Shown here: positions 1-5,859 of the stretch, piece after piece
Layout of the letters: the number at the start of each line of letters is the position of its first letter
Numbering within the stretch: the first letter of the stretch is position 1
NCBI GenBank assembly: GCA_045546995.1
Contig: JAZQDW010000025.1
Location: 1 to 11,773 of the forward strand
Direction: 5' to 3'
DNA from: Firm-08 sp045546995
Lineage (GTDB): Bacteria > Bacillota > Clostridia > Oscillospirales > QAKW01
Length of the DNA stretch: 11,773 nt
Translations under genes and position numbers: made by a program
The notes under the pieces: model-generated
The model's input: only the letters and a program-made list of their open reading frames with translations
What the model was told of the DNA's origin: nothing
Databases searched by the model: none

Positions 1-140
1 TCTGCGACCTGAAAGCGCAGAATTTTAAGAGATTTTTGGCGCAGAGGAGGAGGCAAGGCTGACGCCTGCCGACGACGATAATCCAAAAAGCACCGAAATT
101 ATGCACTTTCAGGCGTGTTCGGATGCTCCTCCACTGCTTA
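1..140. repeat. Non-coding segment with two interlocking inverted repeats
   Basis: No convincing gene is seen here. The 20-nt arm at 8-27 matches the reverse complement of 94-113 at about 16 of 20 positions, and 41-52 matches the reverse complement of 126-137 at 11 of 12. The arms interleave (8, 41, 94, 126), so both could form together only as a pseudoknot in RNA. A smaller GC-rich hairpin (GGCAAGGC/GCCTGCC) lies around 53-70. A plus-strand frame is open from the edge to a stop at 60-62, but about 20 codons cannot be assigned. It could be the end of an unseen gene, a mobile-element end or a structured RNA. Confidence 0.4.
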
Positions 141-181
141 AAATACATTTCTTTATAATTCGGTTCCAAGATATCGTCCCC

Positions 182-204
182 TTTCGTTTTTATCTTAAAC
201 GAAA
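182..204. repeat. 8-bp-arm inverted repeat upstream of the XRE gene
   Basis: TTTCGTTT at 182-189 is the exact reverse complement of AAACGAAA at 197-204, with a 7-nt AT-rich spacer. It has no U-tract, so it does not look like a terminator. It lies about 100 bp before the regulator gene and could be an operator or part of an AT-rich promoter region. A TATAAT hexamer occurs nearby at 154-159, but I see no matching -35 box and make no promoter call. Confidence 0.35.
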
Positions 205-263
205 AATATCGCAATGTCGACCCATATTCGGGTAATTCTGGCATCACAGCATATTATCATAAT

Positions 264-284
264 ATTAACCGTATAAGGGTTAAT
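264..284. promoter_or_regulatory. Candidate operator dyad before the XRE regulator
   Basis: ATTAACC (264-270) and GGTTAAT (278-284) are perfect 7-bp inverted arms separated by 7 bp, centred about 29 bp before the start codon at 303. Size, symmetry and position fit the binding site of a small dimeric HTH repressor, so autoregulation by the adjacent XRE protein is a reasonable inference. In mRNA the same arms would form a hairpin close to the ribosome binding site. Confidence 0.4.
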
Positions 285-302
285 TCGTGATGAGGTGTGA
301 CA

Positions 303-542
303 ATGCAGTATTGTGATATTTTGATTGGTCGCATTCGCGCTCTGTGTAAAGAGCGGGGATATTCTGTAAATTATCTTGCAGGCATCAGTGACGTAAAACA
401 ATCGACGTTGGATAATATTATGCAGGGGACAACCAAAAACCCCGGAATCAAAACGTTGCATAAAATTGCCACGGCATTTAATATGACGCTTGCGGAATTT
501 TTGGATTTTCCGGAGATGAACCGGTATTCCTTTGATGATTAA
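303..542 (+). CDS. Small XRE-family helix-turn-helix transcriptional regulator (79 aa)
   Basis: The protein is a single HTH_3/XRE (Cro/CI-like) DNA-binding domain with almost nothing else: IRALCKERGYSVNYLAG forms helices 1-2, VKQSTLDNIMQG is the recognition region, and GIKTLHKIATAFNMTLAEFLDF is the usual closing helices, followed by a short acidic tail. Stand-alone HTH proteins of this size are common in Clostridia as repressors or element-borne regulators. I place the start at ATG 303 because GAGGTG (292-297) is then at ribosome-binding distance; the in-frame GTG at 297 overlaps that site and would add only two residues. A perfect dyad lies just upstream, and a bidirectional terminator follows 13 bp after the stop. 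Base composition is AT-richer than the transporter genes next door. Target genes are unknown; no effector domain or toxin/antitoxin partner is visible. Confidence 0.85.
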   Translation: MQYCDILIGRIRALCKERGYSVNYLAGISDVKQSTLDNIMQGTTKNPGIKTLHKIATAFNMTLAEFLDFPEMNRYSFDD

Positions 543-555
543 ATTTTAGACAATA

Positions 556-592
556 AAAAGGTGTTTGTCCCGTTATGGGGCAAACACCTTTT
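556..592. terminator. Bidirectional rho-independent terminator between the XRE gene and the pot operon
   Basis: AAAAGGTGTTTG (556-567) pairs perfectly with CAAACACCTTTT (581-592); a small CCC/GGG stem can form within the loop. T-rich sequence flanks it on both strands (TTTTGCGTTTT on plus, TTTTTATTG on minus). It can therefore end the XRE transcript and, from the other side, the potABCD transcript whose last stop is at 770. Confidence 0.85.
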
Positions 593-604
593 GCGTTTTG
601 TATT

Positions 605-735
605 TGCTGACCGTCGAATGTTCGAGCGCCTAAAATCGGTTCCCACCTTTTCGACGGTTGACCCATAGGTCAATCGTCGAATGTTCGAGCAAGTATGATG
701 GGTGCCCGTCCTTTAAAGTCTGCACCGAAAGGTGC
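605..735 (-). repeat. Repeat-family copies downstream of potD
   Basis: This stretch lies between the potD stop (770) and the terminator (556-592). It has two direct copies of a 16-bp motif, CGTCGAATGTTCGAGC, at 612-627 and 675-690, each followed by a degenerate unit resembling the GGGCACC/TAATGGGTGC part of the other repeats. Between them is a perfect-arm hairpin, 652-679: CGACGGTTGACC, CATA loop, GGTCAATCGTCG (one G-T pair). Its TTGACC/GGTCAA core is shared with the repeats at about 6799-6954 and 10465-10599 while the outer stem differs. A further small hairpin, GCACC-GAAA-GGTGC, is at 722-735. No coding potential is apparent. Confidence 0.65.
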
Positions 736-769
736 GGGCTTTTCCGGTCTTGGCCGTAATTGCCAACCA

Positions 770-1972
770 CTAGTATTGCTTTTCGCGGTAGGCGGTGCGG
801 ATGTACTTGAAGAGTAACAGCCCGATGACCAGCGCCAAAATGATGCCGGCCGACCATAAGATCCACGGCTCGATGGAGTTTTCGATCTTCAGCTCCTCCC
901 ACAGCGTGCCGGTAAAGGCCAGCGTCTGCGGATCAAGATTTTGATAATAGGTGGCGGTAAAATCGGTGTTGTCGGGGTAGAGGATCTGCATGGCGTCGGG
1001 ATGGATCTCTGCCATGGTCTCCTGATATCCTTCGTCCTCGGTTACCAGCGTGTTGGGGCAGGCGTAGTAGAGATATTCGGCATTGGCGATGGCCGGCTCG
1101 GCGGAGAGCATAAAGTTGATATAGCTTTCAGCGATCTCCGGCTGTCGGCTGTTTTTGGGGATGCAGAAGGCATCGACAAAAACGTTGGTGCCGCTTTTGG
1201 GATAGGTAAAGGCCAGGGCGTCGTTGTCCTCGTACATGGCCAGAAAATCACCGACGTAGTAGGGGGCGATGGCGGCGGAGCCGGTCTTCATTTTGTTGAA
1301 GATCTCGTCCATAACGTAGCTTTGGACGAGCGGCTTTTGCACCTTGAGTTCATCAATGGCCTGACGCAATTCATTGTGGTCGGTGGTGTTGACGTCAATG
1401 CCCAGCTTGTACATGGCGGTGCCCAGGGCATCGCGAGAATTGTTAAACTGCAATATCTTGCCCCGATATTTTTCATTCCACATACAATCCCAGTCGGTGA
1501 TATCCGCCGCATCCACCATGGTGGCGTTGTAGATCAGCCCCACCATACCGTAGGTGTAGGGGACGGAATAGGCGTTGTCGGGGTCGTAAAACAGATGGGT
1601 GTAATCGGGGTCAATGTGCTTGAAATTGGGGATGTTGTCAAAGTTGAGGGGACGGAGCATATCCTCGGCGATCATCCGCTGGATCATATAATCCGAGGGG
1701 ATGATAACGTCATAGCTGGCGGCGCCGCTGGACAGTTTGTTGTACATATCCTCGTTGCTGGCATAGGTGGTATAGTTGACCTTTACCTTTTGCCCGGTGG
1801 CCTCAAAATAATACTCCTCAAAGGCGGCGTTGACGTCCAGTGTCCCTTCACTGCCGTCGGAGATATATTCGCCCCAGTTGTAAACGTTGAGGGTGATGGG
1901 GGCGGCGCTGACCGCGCAGGGCAGGGACAACAGCAAAGCGATGGCCATCAGGGTAAAAATGATTCGTTTCAT
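770..1972 (-). CDS. potD: Spermidine/putrescine ABC transporter, substrate-binding protein PotD, membrane-anchored form (400 aa)
   Basis: This is the extracytoplasmic polyamine-binding component that delivers substrate to PotBC. A signal peptide covers residues 1-23 (MKRIIFTLMA..., AVSA cleavage site). Mature PotD features follow: VYNWGEY (30-36, equivalent to the E. coli NWTEY segment), ASNEDMYNKL (71-80), PSDYM (92-96), YSVPYTYG (135-142) and VFVDAFCIP (264-272, with the ligand-contact Asp). Some aromatic positions that line the E. coli pocket appear replaced, so putrescine versus spermidine preference cannot be read. It is longer than the usual ~350 aa because of a C-terminal extension with a hydrophobic helix at about 369-390 and a basic tail. 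There is no proper lipobox (SLPC only), so this helix probably anchors it. Start ATG 1972 has AAAGGAG upstream and overlaps the potC stop in ATGA. Confidence 0.93.
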   Translation of the reverse strand: MKRIIFTLMAIALLLSLPCAVSAAPITLNVYNWGEYISDGSEGTLDVNAAFEEYYFEATGQKVKVNYTTYASNEDMYNKLSSGAASYDVIIPSDYMIQRMIAEDMLRPLNFDNIPNFKHIDPDYTHLFYDPDNAYSVPYTYGMVGLIYNATMVDAADITDWDCMWNEKYRGKILQFNNSRDALGTAMYKLGIDVNTTDHNELRQAIDELKVQKPLVQSYVMDEIFNKMKTGSAAIAPYYVGDFLAMYEDNDALAFTYPKSGTNVFVDAFCIPKNSRQPEIAESYINFMLSAEPAIANAEYLYYACPNTLVTEDEGYQETMAEIHPDAMQILYPDNTDFTATYYQNLDPQTLAFTGTLWEELKIENSIEPWILWSAGIILALVIGLLLFKYIRTAYREKQY

Positions 1973-2778
1973 TGGCGCTCCTTTCTCACCTTTTTGGCGC
2001 TGCGGGCGGAGATCACGTTGGAGAGGATCAACAACAGCAGCACGGCAAAGATGATCAGAGAGGACAGCGCGTAAATGTCGGGCTTGACCTCTTTTTTGGT
2101 CATAGAATAGATCATCAGCGGCAGGGTCTGGAAGGAACTGCCGGTAGAAAAATAACTGATGACGAAATCGTCCAGTGACAAGGTAAAGGCCATGATAAAT
2201 CCGCTGACCACGCCGCCCATCATATTGGGCAGTTCGACCTTGAAGAAGGATTGCAACGGCGTGCAGCCCAGATCCCGCGCCGCCTCGGGCAGGGCGCGGT
2301 CCATCTGTCGCAGATGAGGCTCGACGTTGAGCATTACGTAGGGTAGACAGAAGGTGACGTGGGCAATGAGCAGGGTCCAAAAGCTCAATTTGTCCTCCAG
2401 CCCCAGCAGGGTGCCCACAAAAACGAACAACAGCATCATCGAAATGCCGGTAACGATCTCCGGGTTCATCATCGGGATGTTGGTGACCGAATGGATGCCT
2501 TTACGCAACCATTTGCTTTTCATTTTGGAAATGCCCACCACGGCGGCGGTGCCGATAACGGTGGATGAAATGGCGGCGGTGAAGGCCAGGATCAGTGTGT
2601 TTTTCAGCGCCACAAAGGTGTCGGGGGAGGAAAAAAGCTCCTTGTACCAGTACAGGGACAGGCCGGTCATGGCGCCGGTATTGTCGGTGTTGTTGAAGGA
2701 AAAGAGGATCAGCACCCCGATGGGGATGTAAAGGAGCAACAGCACCAGTACCACGTAGATTTTGGATAAAATCTTCAC
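1969..2778 (-). CDS. potC: Spermidine/putrescine ABC transporter, inner-membrane permease PotC (269 aa)
   Basis: PotC is one of two permease subunits that form the polyamine channel with PotB and couple to PotA. Length fits the family (about 265 aa). The sequence shows an N-terminal membrane helix (about 5-27), further hydrophobic segments at about 60-82, 108-126, 134-150, 188-208 and 236-255, and the cytoplasmic coupling motif of binding-protein-dependent permeases, PEAARDLGCTPLQSFFKVELP (split across about 164-184), where the EAA-Gly pattern contacts the ATPase. The SLDDFVISYF segment (201-210) is typical of PotC/PotI. Start is GTG 2778, overlapping the potB stop by 4 nt (GTGA), with AAGGGGGG upstream. 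Its own stop overlaps the potD start. Both overlaps imply translational coupling in one operon. Confidence 0.95.
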   Translation of the reverse strand: MKILSKIYVVLVLLLLYIPIGVLILFSFNNTDNTGAMTGLSLYWYKELFSSPDTFVALKNTLILAFTAAISSTVIGTAAVVGISKMKSKWLRKGIHSVTNIPMMNPEIVTGISMMLLFVFVGTLLGLEDKLSFWTLLIAHVTFCLPYVMLNVEPHLRQMDRALPEAARDLGCTPLQSFFKVELPNMMGGVVSGFIMAFTLSLDDFVISYFSTGSSFQTLPLMIYSMTKKEVKPDIYALSSLIIFAVLLLLILSNVISARSAKKVRKERQ

Positions 2779-3605
2779 AGTAGGACCCCCCTTCTGTCTC
2801 CGTCCTCATCGGAAAAGCGATTCATGATCGCCAGGGAGATCAAAATCAGGATCATCATCACCAGAGCGATGGCGGCGCCCACGTGATAGGTGGTCTCGTT
2901 TTGAAATTGTCGTTCGATGGTGTCACCAATCAGTTCAAAGGTGCCGCCGCCCAGCTTCTGGGAGATGTAGAAGGTGGAAATGGAGGGCACGAATACCATG
3001 GTAATACCACTGATCACCCCGGAAATGGACAGGGGGAAGGTGACACGGGTCAATACCTGCAGGGGACTGCAGCCCAGATCCCGCGCGGCCTCCAACAGCT
3101 TGGGGTCGATCTTGGCAATGACGCTGTAAATGGGCAATACCATATAGGGCAAAAAGTCGTATACCATACCGAATACCACGGCGCCCTTGGTGCCGATCAT
3201 ATGTACGGTGCCGATATTCAGGGCAGAGAGAATGTTGTTGATCAGACCGCCGTCATCCATAATGGCCATCATGGAATAGGTGCGGATCAAGAGATTGGTC
3301 CACATGGGGAGCATCAGCAGCAACATATAAATGCTTTGGCGCTTTTTGGGGGCGGAAGCGATGATATAGGCCAGCGGATAACCCACCAAAAAACAAATGA
3401 AGGTGGCAATCACGCTCAGCGCAATGCTGAGCACGAAGGTGTGGGTGTGCTCGCCCAACGCCAAAACGTTTTCAATGGTCCAGCCGCCCTCGGGATTGGT
3501 AAAGGCGTAATACGCCACGAACAGCAGCGGACAGATGATAAACAGCACGCTCCACACGATGTGGGGCGCCGCAGCGATGGAACGCATAAAGGAACGTGTT
3601 TTCAT
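2775..3605 (-). CDS. potB: Spermidine/putrescine ABC transporter, inner-membrane permease PotB (276 aa)
   Basis: PotB is the second permease subunit of the polyamine importer. Length matches E. coli PotB closely. Membrane helices are visible at about 13-34, 56-83, 92-116, 142-163, 195-215 and 242-262. The EAA coupling loop reads LEAARDLGCSPLQVLTRVTF (171-190), ending in PLS. The NLLIRTYSMMAIM and GTFELIGDTIERQF segments are characteristic of PotB/PotH. The start ATG at 3605 overlaps the last base of the potA stop (TAATG). Its ribosome binding site, GAGGAGGA, is made by the final Glu codons of potA, so the acidic potA tail and the potB translation signal share sequence. The very polar C-terminus (SDEDGDRRG) is cytoplasmic by the positive-inside pattern. 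Confidence 0.95.
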   Translation of the reverse strand: MKTRSFMRSIAAAPHIVWSVLFIICPLLFVAYYAFTNPEGGWTIENVLALGEHTHTFVLSIALSVIATFICFLVGYPLAYIIASAPKKRQSIYMLLLMLPMWTNLLIRTYSMMAIMDDGGLINNILSALNIGTVHMIGTKGAVVFGMVYDFLPYMVLPIYSVIAKIDPKLLEAARDLGCSPLQVLTRVTFPLSISGVISGITMVFVPSISTFYISQKLGGGTFELIGDTIERQFQNETTYHVGAAIALVMMILILISLAIMNRFSDEDGDRRGVLL

Positions 3606-4723
3606 TATTCCTCCTCCACGCTGTCAGCGTCGGACAACTCCTCGAGTTCGTCGGAGAAGGAGCTGTAGTCGCCGTACAGACCACTGTATTCGGATTTTTT
3701 CATAATGTGAATGGCGTCCGGCTCGATAAACAGACCGATATAGTCGCCCTCGGCCACAAAATCGGTGCTTTGGATCATCCATTTAAAGCCGCCGATATCC
3801 ACGATGATCTCATAATGCACACCCTTGAAGGTGACGGCGGTGACGGTGCCCTTCAGCATACCGTTTTCGGGATGGACCACGTCCACGTCCTCGGGACGGA
3901 CCACCACGTCTACCTGTTCGTTGTGGCTGAAGCCGCCGTCTACGCAGGTGAAGGTATGGCCGGAAAAGCGTACCTTGCAGTCGGCCAACATCACACCGTC
4001 GACAATGTTACTTTCACCGATAAAGTCGGCCACAAAGGCATTGACCGGTTCGTTGTAAATGTCGGTGGGGGTGCCGATCTGCTGGATCTTGCCCTCGCTC
4101 ATGACCACTACACGGTCGGACATACTCAACGCTTCTTCCTGGTCGTGGGTGACGTAGATAAAGGTGATGCCGGTCTGCTTTTGGATGTTTTTCAGCTCGT
4201 TTTGCATATCTTTGCGCAGCTTCAGATCCAAAGCGCCCAACGGCTCGTCCAGCAACAGCACTCTGGGATGGCTGATCAGAGCGCGGGCGATGGCAACGCG
4301 CTGCTGCTGTCCGCCGGAGAGCAGGGTGACGTTTTTATGCTCAAAGCCCTTCAGAGAGACCATTTCCAAGATCTCCTTGACACGGCGCACGATCTCTTTT
4401 TTGTCCACCTTTTGCAGACGCAGGGAAAAGGCAATGTTTTCAAATACGTTTAAATGGGGAAACAGGGCATATTTTTGGAATACGGTATTGACCTGCCGTT
4501 TGTGGGCAGGGATGTCGTTGATGCAGGCGTTTTCAAAGATGACCTTACCTTCGTCCGCCGTTTCAAAACCGCCGATGAGGCGTAAAGTGGTGGTCTTACC
4601 ACAGCCGGAGGGGCCCAAAAGGGTCATAAATTCACCGTCGTAGATCTCCAGATTTACGTGATCCAGTACGGTTTCCCCGTCAAAGGCTTTGCTGATGTTT
4701 TGAAGTTCAATGATCTTTTTCAT
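3605..4723 (-). CDS. potA: Spermidine/putrescine ABC transporter ATP-binding protein PotA (372 aa)
   Basis: PotA is the cytoplasmic ATPase that powers polyamine import through PotBC. Visible motifs: Walker A GPSGCGKTTT (37-46), Q-loop QKYALFPH (83-90), ABC signature LSGGQQQRVAIARA (135-148), Walker B VLLLDEP (155-161), D-loop GALD and switch His in VTHDQEEA (191-198). Residues 236-345 form the TOBE-type regulatory domain, with the typical RPEDV motif at 276-280. The end (about 357-372) is an unusual acidic tail, SDELEELSDADSVEEE. I choose ATG 4723 because AAAGGGGAAA precedes it. The frame could extend to a TTG at 4792, but that extension is a perfect terminator hairpin and is better read as leader RNA. 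First gene of the operon. Confidence 0.96.
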   Translation of the reverse strand: MKKIIELQNISKAFDGETVLDHVNLEIYDGEFMTLLGPSGCGKTTTLRLIGGFETADEGKVIFENACINDIPAHKRQVNTVFQKYALFPHLNVFENIAFSLRLQKVDKKEIVRRVKEILEMVSLKGFEHKNVTLLSGGQQQRVAIARALISHPRVLLLDEPLGALDLKLRKDMQNELKNIQKQTGITFIYVTHDQEEALSMSDRVVVMSEGKIQQIGTPTDIYNEPVNAFVADFIGESNIVDGVMLADCKVRFSGHTFTCVDGGFSHNEQVDVVVRPEDVDVVHPENGMLKGTVTAVTFKGVHYEIIVDIGGFKWMIQSTDFVAEGDYIGLFIEPDAIHIMKKSEYSGLYGDYSSFSDELEELSDADSVEEE

Positions 4724-4740
4724 CCAAATTTCCCCTTTAA

Positions 4741-4776
4741 AATAAAAAAACACAAGTCCTCTTTGACTTGTGTTTT
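4741..4776 (-). terminator. Intrinsic terminator in the pot leader, directly before the potA ribosome binding site
   Basis: On the minus strand AAAACACAAGTC (4776-4765) pairs perfectly with GACTTGTGTTTT (4758-4747) around a 6-nt AAAGAG loop, followed by TTTTTTTATT. The 12-bp stem ends about 20 nt before the potA start codon, downstream of the operon promoter, so it can act only as an attenuator or as the end of a free-standing small RNA. Confidence 0.85.
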
Positions 4777-5081
4777 GGTTATAATCCGACAATTTCCGCC
4801 CATGGATGGCGGATATTATGGGTAGCAGAGTCTATATAGCAAAATACTTTTACCACTCTTATTGACCGTTTCACAAGTCTGCACCGCTCGGCGCATTTCG
4901 GTTATAAAGTAACCAACTTATAAAATTTGAGCTTTTAACTCAATCAATAAGGCAACGCATGGTTGCCAATTGTGTGAGAGCCACACAATGATCGGCATTC
5001 GACCCGGCTGTCCGTATGGCCTTGACCCGTAAGGGTGGTCGCTATCTTGCTTAGTAAAGACTCCTCTTTCTAAGTATCGAT
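4741..5081 (-). ncRNA. Structured 5' leader of potABCD, candidate attenuator/riboswitch of unknown class
   Basis: Between the predicted start of transcription (about 5081) and the potA ribosome binding site the minus strand is non-coding but rich in exact hairpins. In transcript order these are 5074-5050 (10 bp, loop GGAG), 5036-5025 (ACCC/GGGT) inside a possible GACC/GGTC closing pair (5040-5037 with 5004-5001), 4989-4969 (8 bp), 4967-4951 (GGCAAC/GTTGCC), 4943-4927, 4914-4900, 4895-4880, 4813-4795 (TCCGCC/GGCGGA), then the terminator 4776-4747. The octamer GACTTGTG at 4879-4872 equals the 3' arm of the terminator and can pair with its 5' arm instead, giving an antiterminator. I do not recognise SAM, TPP, lysine, cobalamin, ykkC or T-box consensus elements. 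The position ahead of a polyamine importer suggests response to polyamine or related metabolite, by inference only. Confidence 0.6.
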
Positions 5082-5087
5082 GTAAAA

Positions 5088-5116
5088 AGTTTATCACAGT
5101 TGTTTTTATATGTCAA
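5088..5116 (-). promoter_or_regulatory. Sigma-A-type promoter for potABCD (extended -10)
   Basis: On the minus strand a perfect -35 TTGACA (5116-5111) is followed by a 17-bp spacer and -10 TAAACT (5093-5088), preceded by TGA so that it reads as an extended -10 (TGnTAAACT). Flanks are very AT-rich. The start of transcription would fall near 5081, giving a leader of about 350 nt before potA. Confidence 0.7.
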
Positions 5117-5142
5117 TTTTTATTTTTATATTATACGATAAA

Positions 5143-5171
5143 AACCGCATCCCCGCGGCGGTGCCAACCGC
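5143..5171. repeat. Fragment of the dispersed repeat family upstream of the pot promoter
   Basis: CCGCGGCGGTGCCAACCGC (5153-5171) matches 6848-6866 at 17 of 19 positions. The latter lies inside the repeat block after metH, so this is likely a partial or decayed copy. It separates the pot promoter from the divergently oriented protease gene. Confidence 0.45.
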
Positions 5172-5217
5172 AGTGAAATGCCGATGCCCCCGGCGTCTCT
5201 CAAGATATCTGAAGCTG

Positions 5218-5253
5218 AAATTTGCTCTGTAATTGATTTTTACAGTCAAATTT
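5218..5253. promoter_or_regulatory. Long dyad (7+6 bp arms) upstream of the metalloprotease gene
   Basis: AAATTTG (5218-5224) pairs with CAAATTT (5247-5253), and inside it CTGTAA (5227-5232) pairs with TTACAG (5240-5245) around a 7-nt loop. The whole dyad spans 36 bp, centred about 70 bp before the GTG at 5307. It lacks a following T-run and so resembles an operator more than a terminator. AT-rich hexamers around 5233-5290 could supply a promoter, but none is convincing. Confidence 0.4.
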
Positions 5254-5306
5254 GTTTAATTTGCACAAAAGAAATTAACATAAATAAAAAATAGTGGTTA
5301 AGTTGT

Positions 5307-5843
5307 GTGAAAAATCCCAACTTGTTATCATCTGCAAAATTTGATATAATAAAATTGCAAGGAAGAAATATTGACCTTTGGAACGGTTTTGAATATGATA
5401 CGAAAGAAGCAATTTACTATTGTGCGCGAAGATGGTCGGATTTGTTGGGAGCGGAAGTTGTAAACACATATCCCTATGATCAAGGAACCTCACTGACCGA
5501 AGCAAACAATTATGATAATATTAGTACGGTTATACCGTGTAATAGATCTAACGGACCTTTGATGCTTGCACATTCTCGTTGGGACAGCAATTATAAAACG
5601 GTTGAGGTTGATATTGAAATTAATCATCATTATCCTTGGAGTAACGAGGTTCACCCTTCCAAGTATTATGTTCCAAACGTGATGAATCACGAAATGGGTC
5701 ATGCGGTGGGTCTGACGGACAAGTATGAAACGTTTAGCGCCGAATGGACGATGTATGGATATTCAGATCCCGGTGAGACTAAAAAAATAACCATTTCCGA
5801 TGCGGATATCACCGCATTGTATCGACTTTATGCATATATATAA
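5307..5843 (+). CDS. Snapalysin/metzincin-like zinc metalloprotease catalytic domain, signal peptide missing (178 aa)
   Basis: The zinc motif is HEMGHAVGLTDKY: His128, Glu129, His132, Gly135 and Asp138 (HExxHxxGxxD). An Asp third ligand is the hallmark of snapalysin-type (M7) proteases rather than matrixins, which use His. A Met-turn candidate WTMYGY follows (147-152), and the C-terminal helix DADITALYRLY resembles the end of matrixin-type domains. Helix A is probably DTKEAIYYCARRWSDLLG (31-48). Such enzymes are normally exported, yet there is no signal peptide, prodomain or cell-wall signal. The frame opens only at 5295, the sole plausible start is GTG 5307, and no good ribosome binding site is seen, so this may be a 5'-truncated remnant. 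Two cysteines (39, 78) are present. The next gene starts 16 bp after the stop, so the two are likely cotranscribed. Composition is AT-richer than the pot and met genes. Confidence 0.72.
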   Translation: MKNPNLLSSAKFDIIKLQGRNIDLWNGFEYDTKEAIYYCARRWSDLLGAEVVNTYPYDQGTSLTEANNYDNISTVIPCNRSNGPLMLAHSRWDSNYKTVEVDIEINHHYPWSNEVHPSKYYVPNVMNHEMGHAVGLTDKYETFSAEWTMYGYSDPGETKKITISDADITALYRLYAYI

Positions 5844-5859
5844 AAAGGGAGTGAGAATT

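Noticed and set aside
3..62. Partial plus-strand CDS at the window edge
   Set aside because: About 20 codons, basic and unassignable; it overlaps the inverted-repeat arms and gives no family signal.
297..302. GTG 297 as start of the XRE gene
   Set aside because: It lies within the likely ribosome binding site GAGGTG; ATG 303 has proper spacing.
1910..1972. PotD as a lipoprotein using Cys19
   Set aside because: SLPC has Pro at -1 and Leu at -2, unlike a lipobox; an AVSA signal peptidase I site follows and a C-terminal helix can anchor the protein.
941..2074. Large plus-strand open frame opposite potD (377 aa), and similar frames opposite potA, potB and metH
   Set aside because: These are Gly/Val/His-rich shadow frames opposite well-recognised genes, lacking domains and ribosome binding sites.
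770..2380. Longer reading of potD with 136 extra N-terminal residues
   Set aside because: The extra part is antisense-frame overlap with potC; ATG 1972 has an AAAGGAG site and begins a clear signal peptide.
3605..4792. Longer PotA starting at TTG 4792 (23 extra residues)
   Set aside because: The extension runs through the perfect terminator hairpin and U-tract, is unlike PotA N-termini, and ATG 4723 has a good ribosome binding site.
5061..5064. GGAG loop at the first leader hairpin as a CsrA site
   Set aside because: A single GGA-containing loop is too little evidence and no CsrA link is visible.
4741..5081. T-box, SAM-I, TPP, lysine, cobalamin or guanidine (ykkC) riboswitch in the pot leader
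   Set aside because: I looked for their core consensus strings (for example TGGNACCGCG for T-box) and did not find them. AAGAGTGGTAAAA is only superficially T-box-like. A covariance search would settle it.
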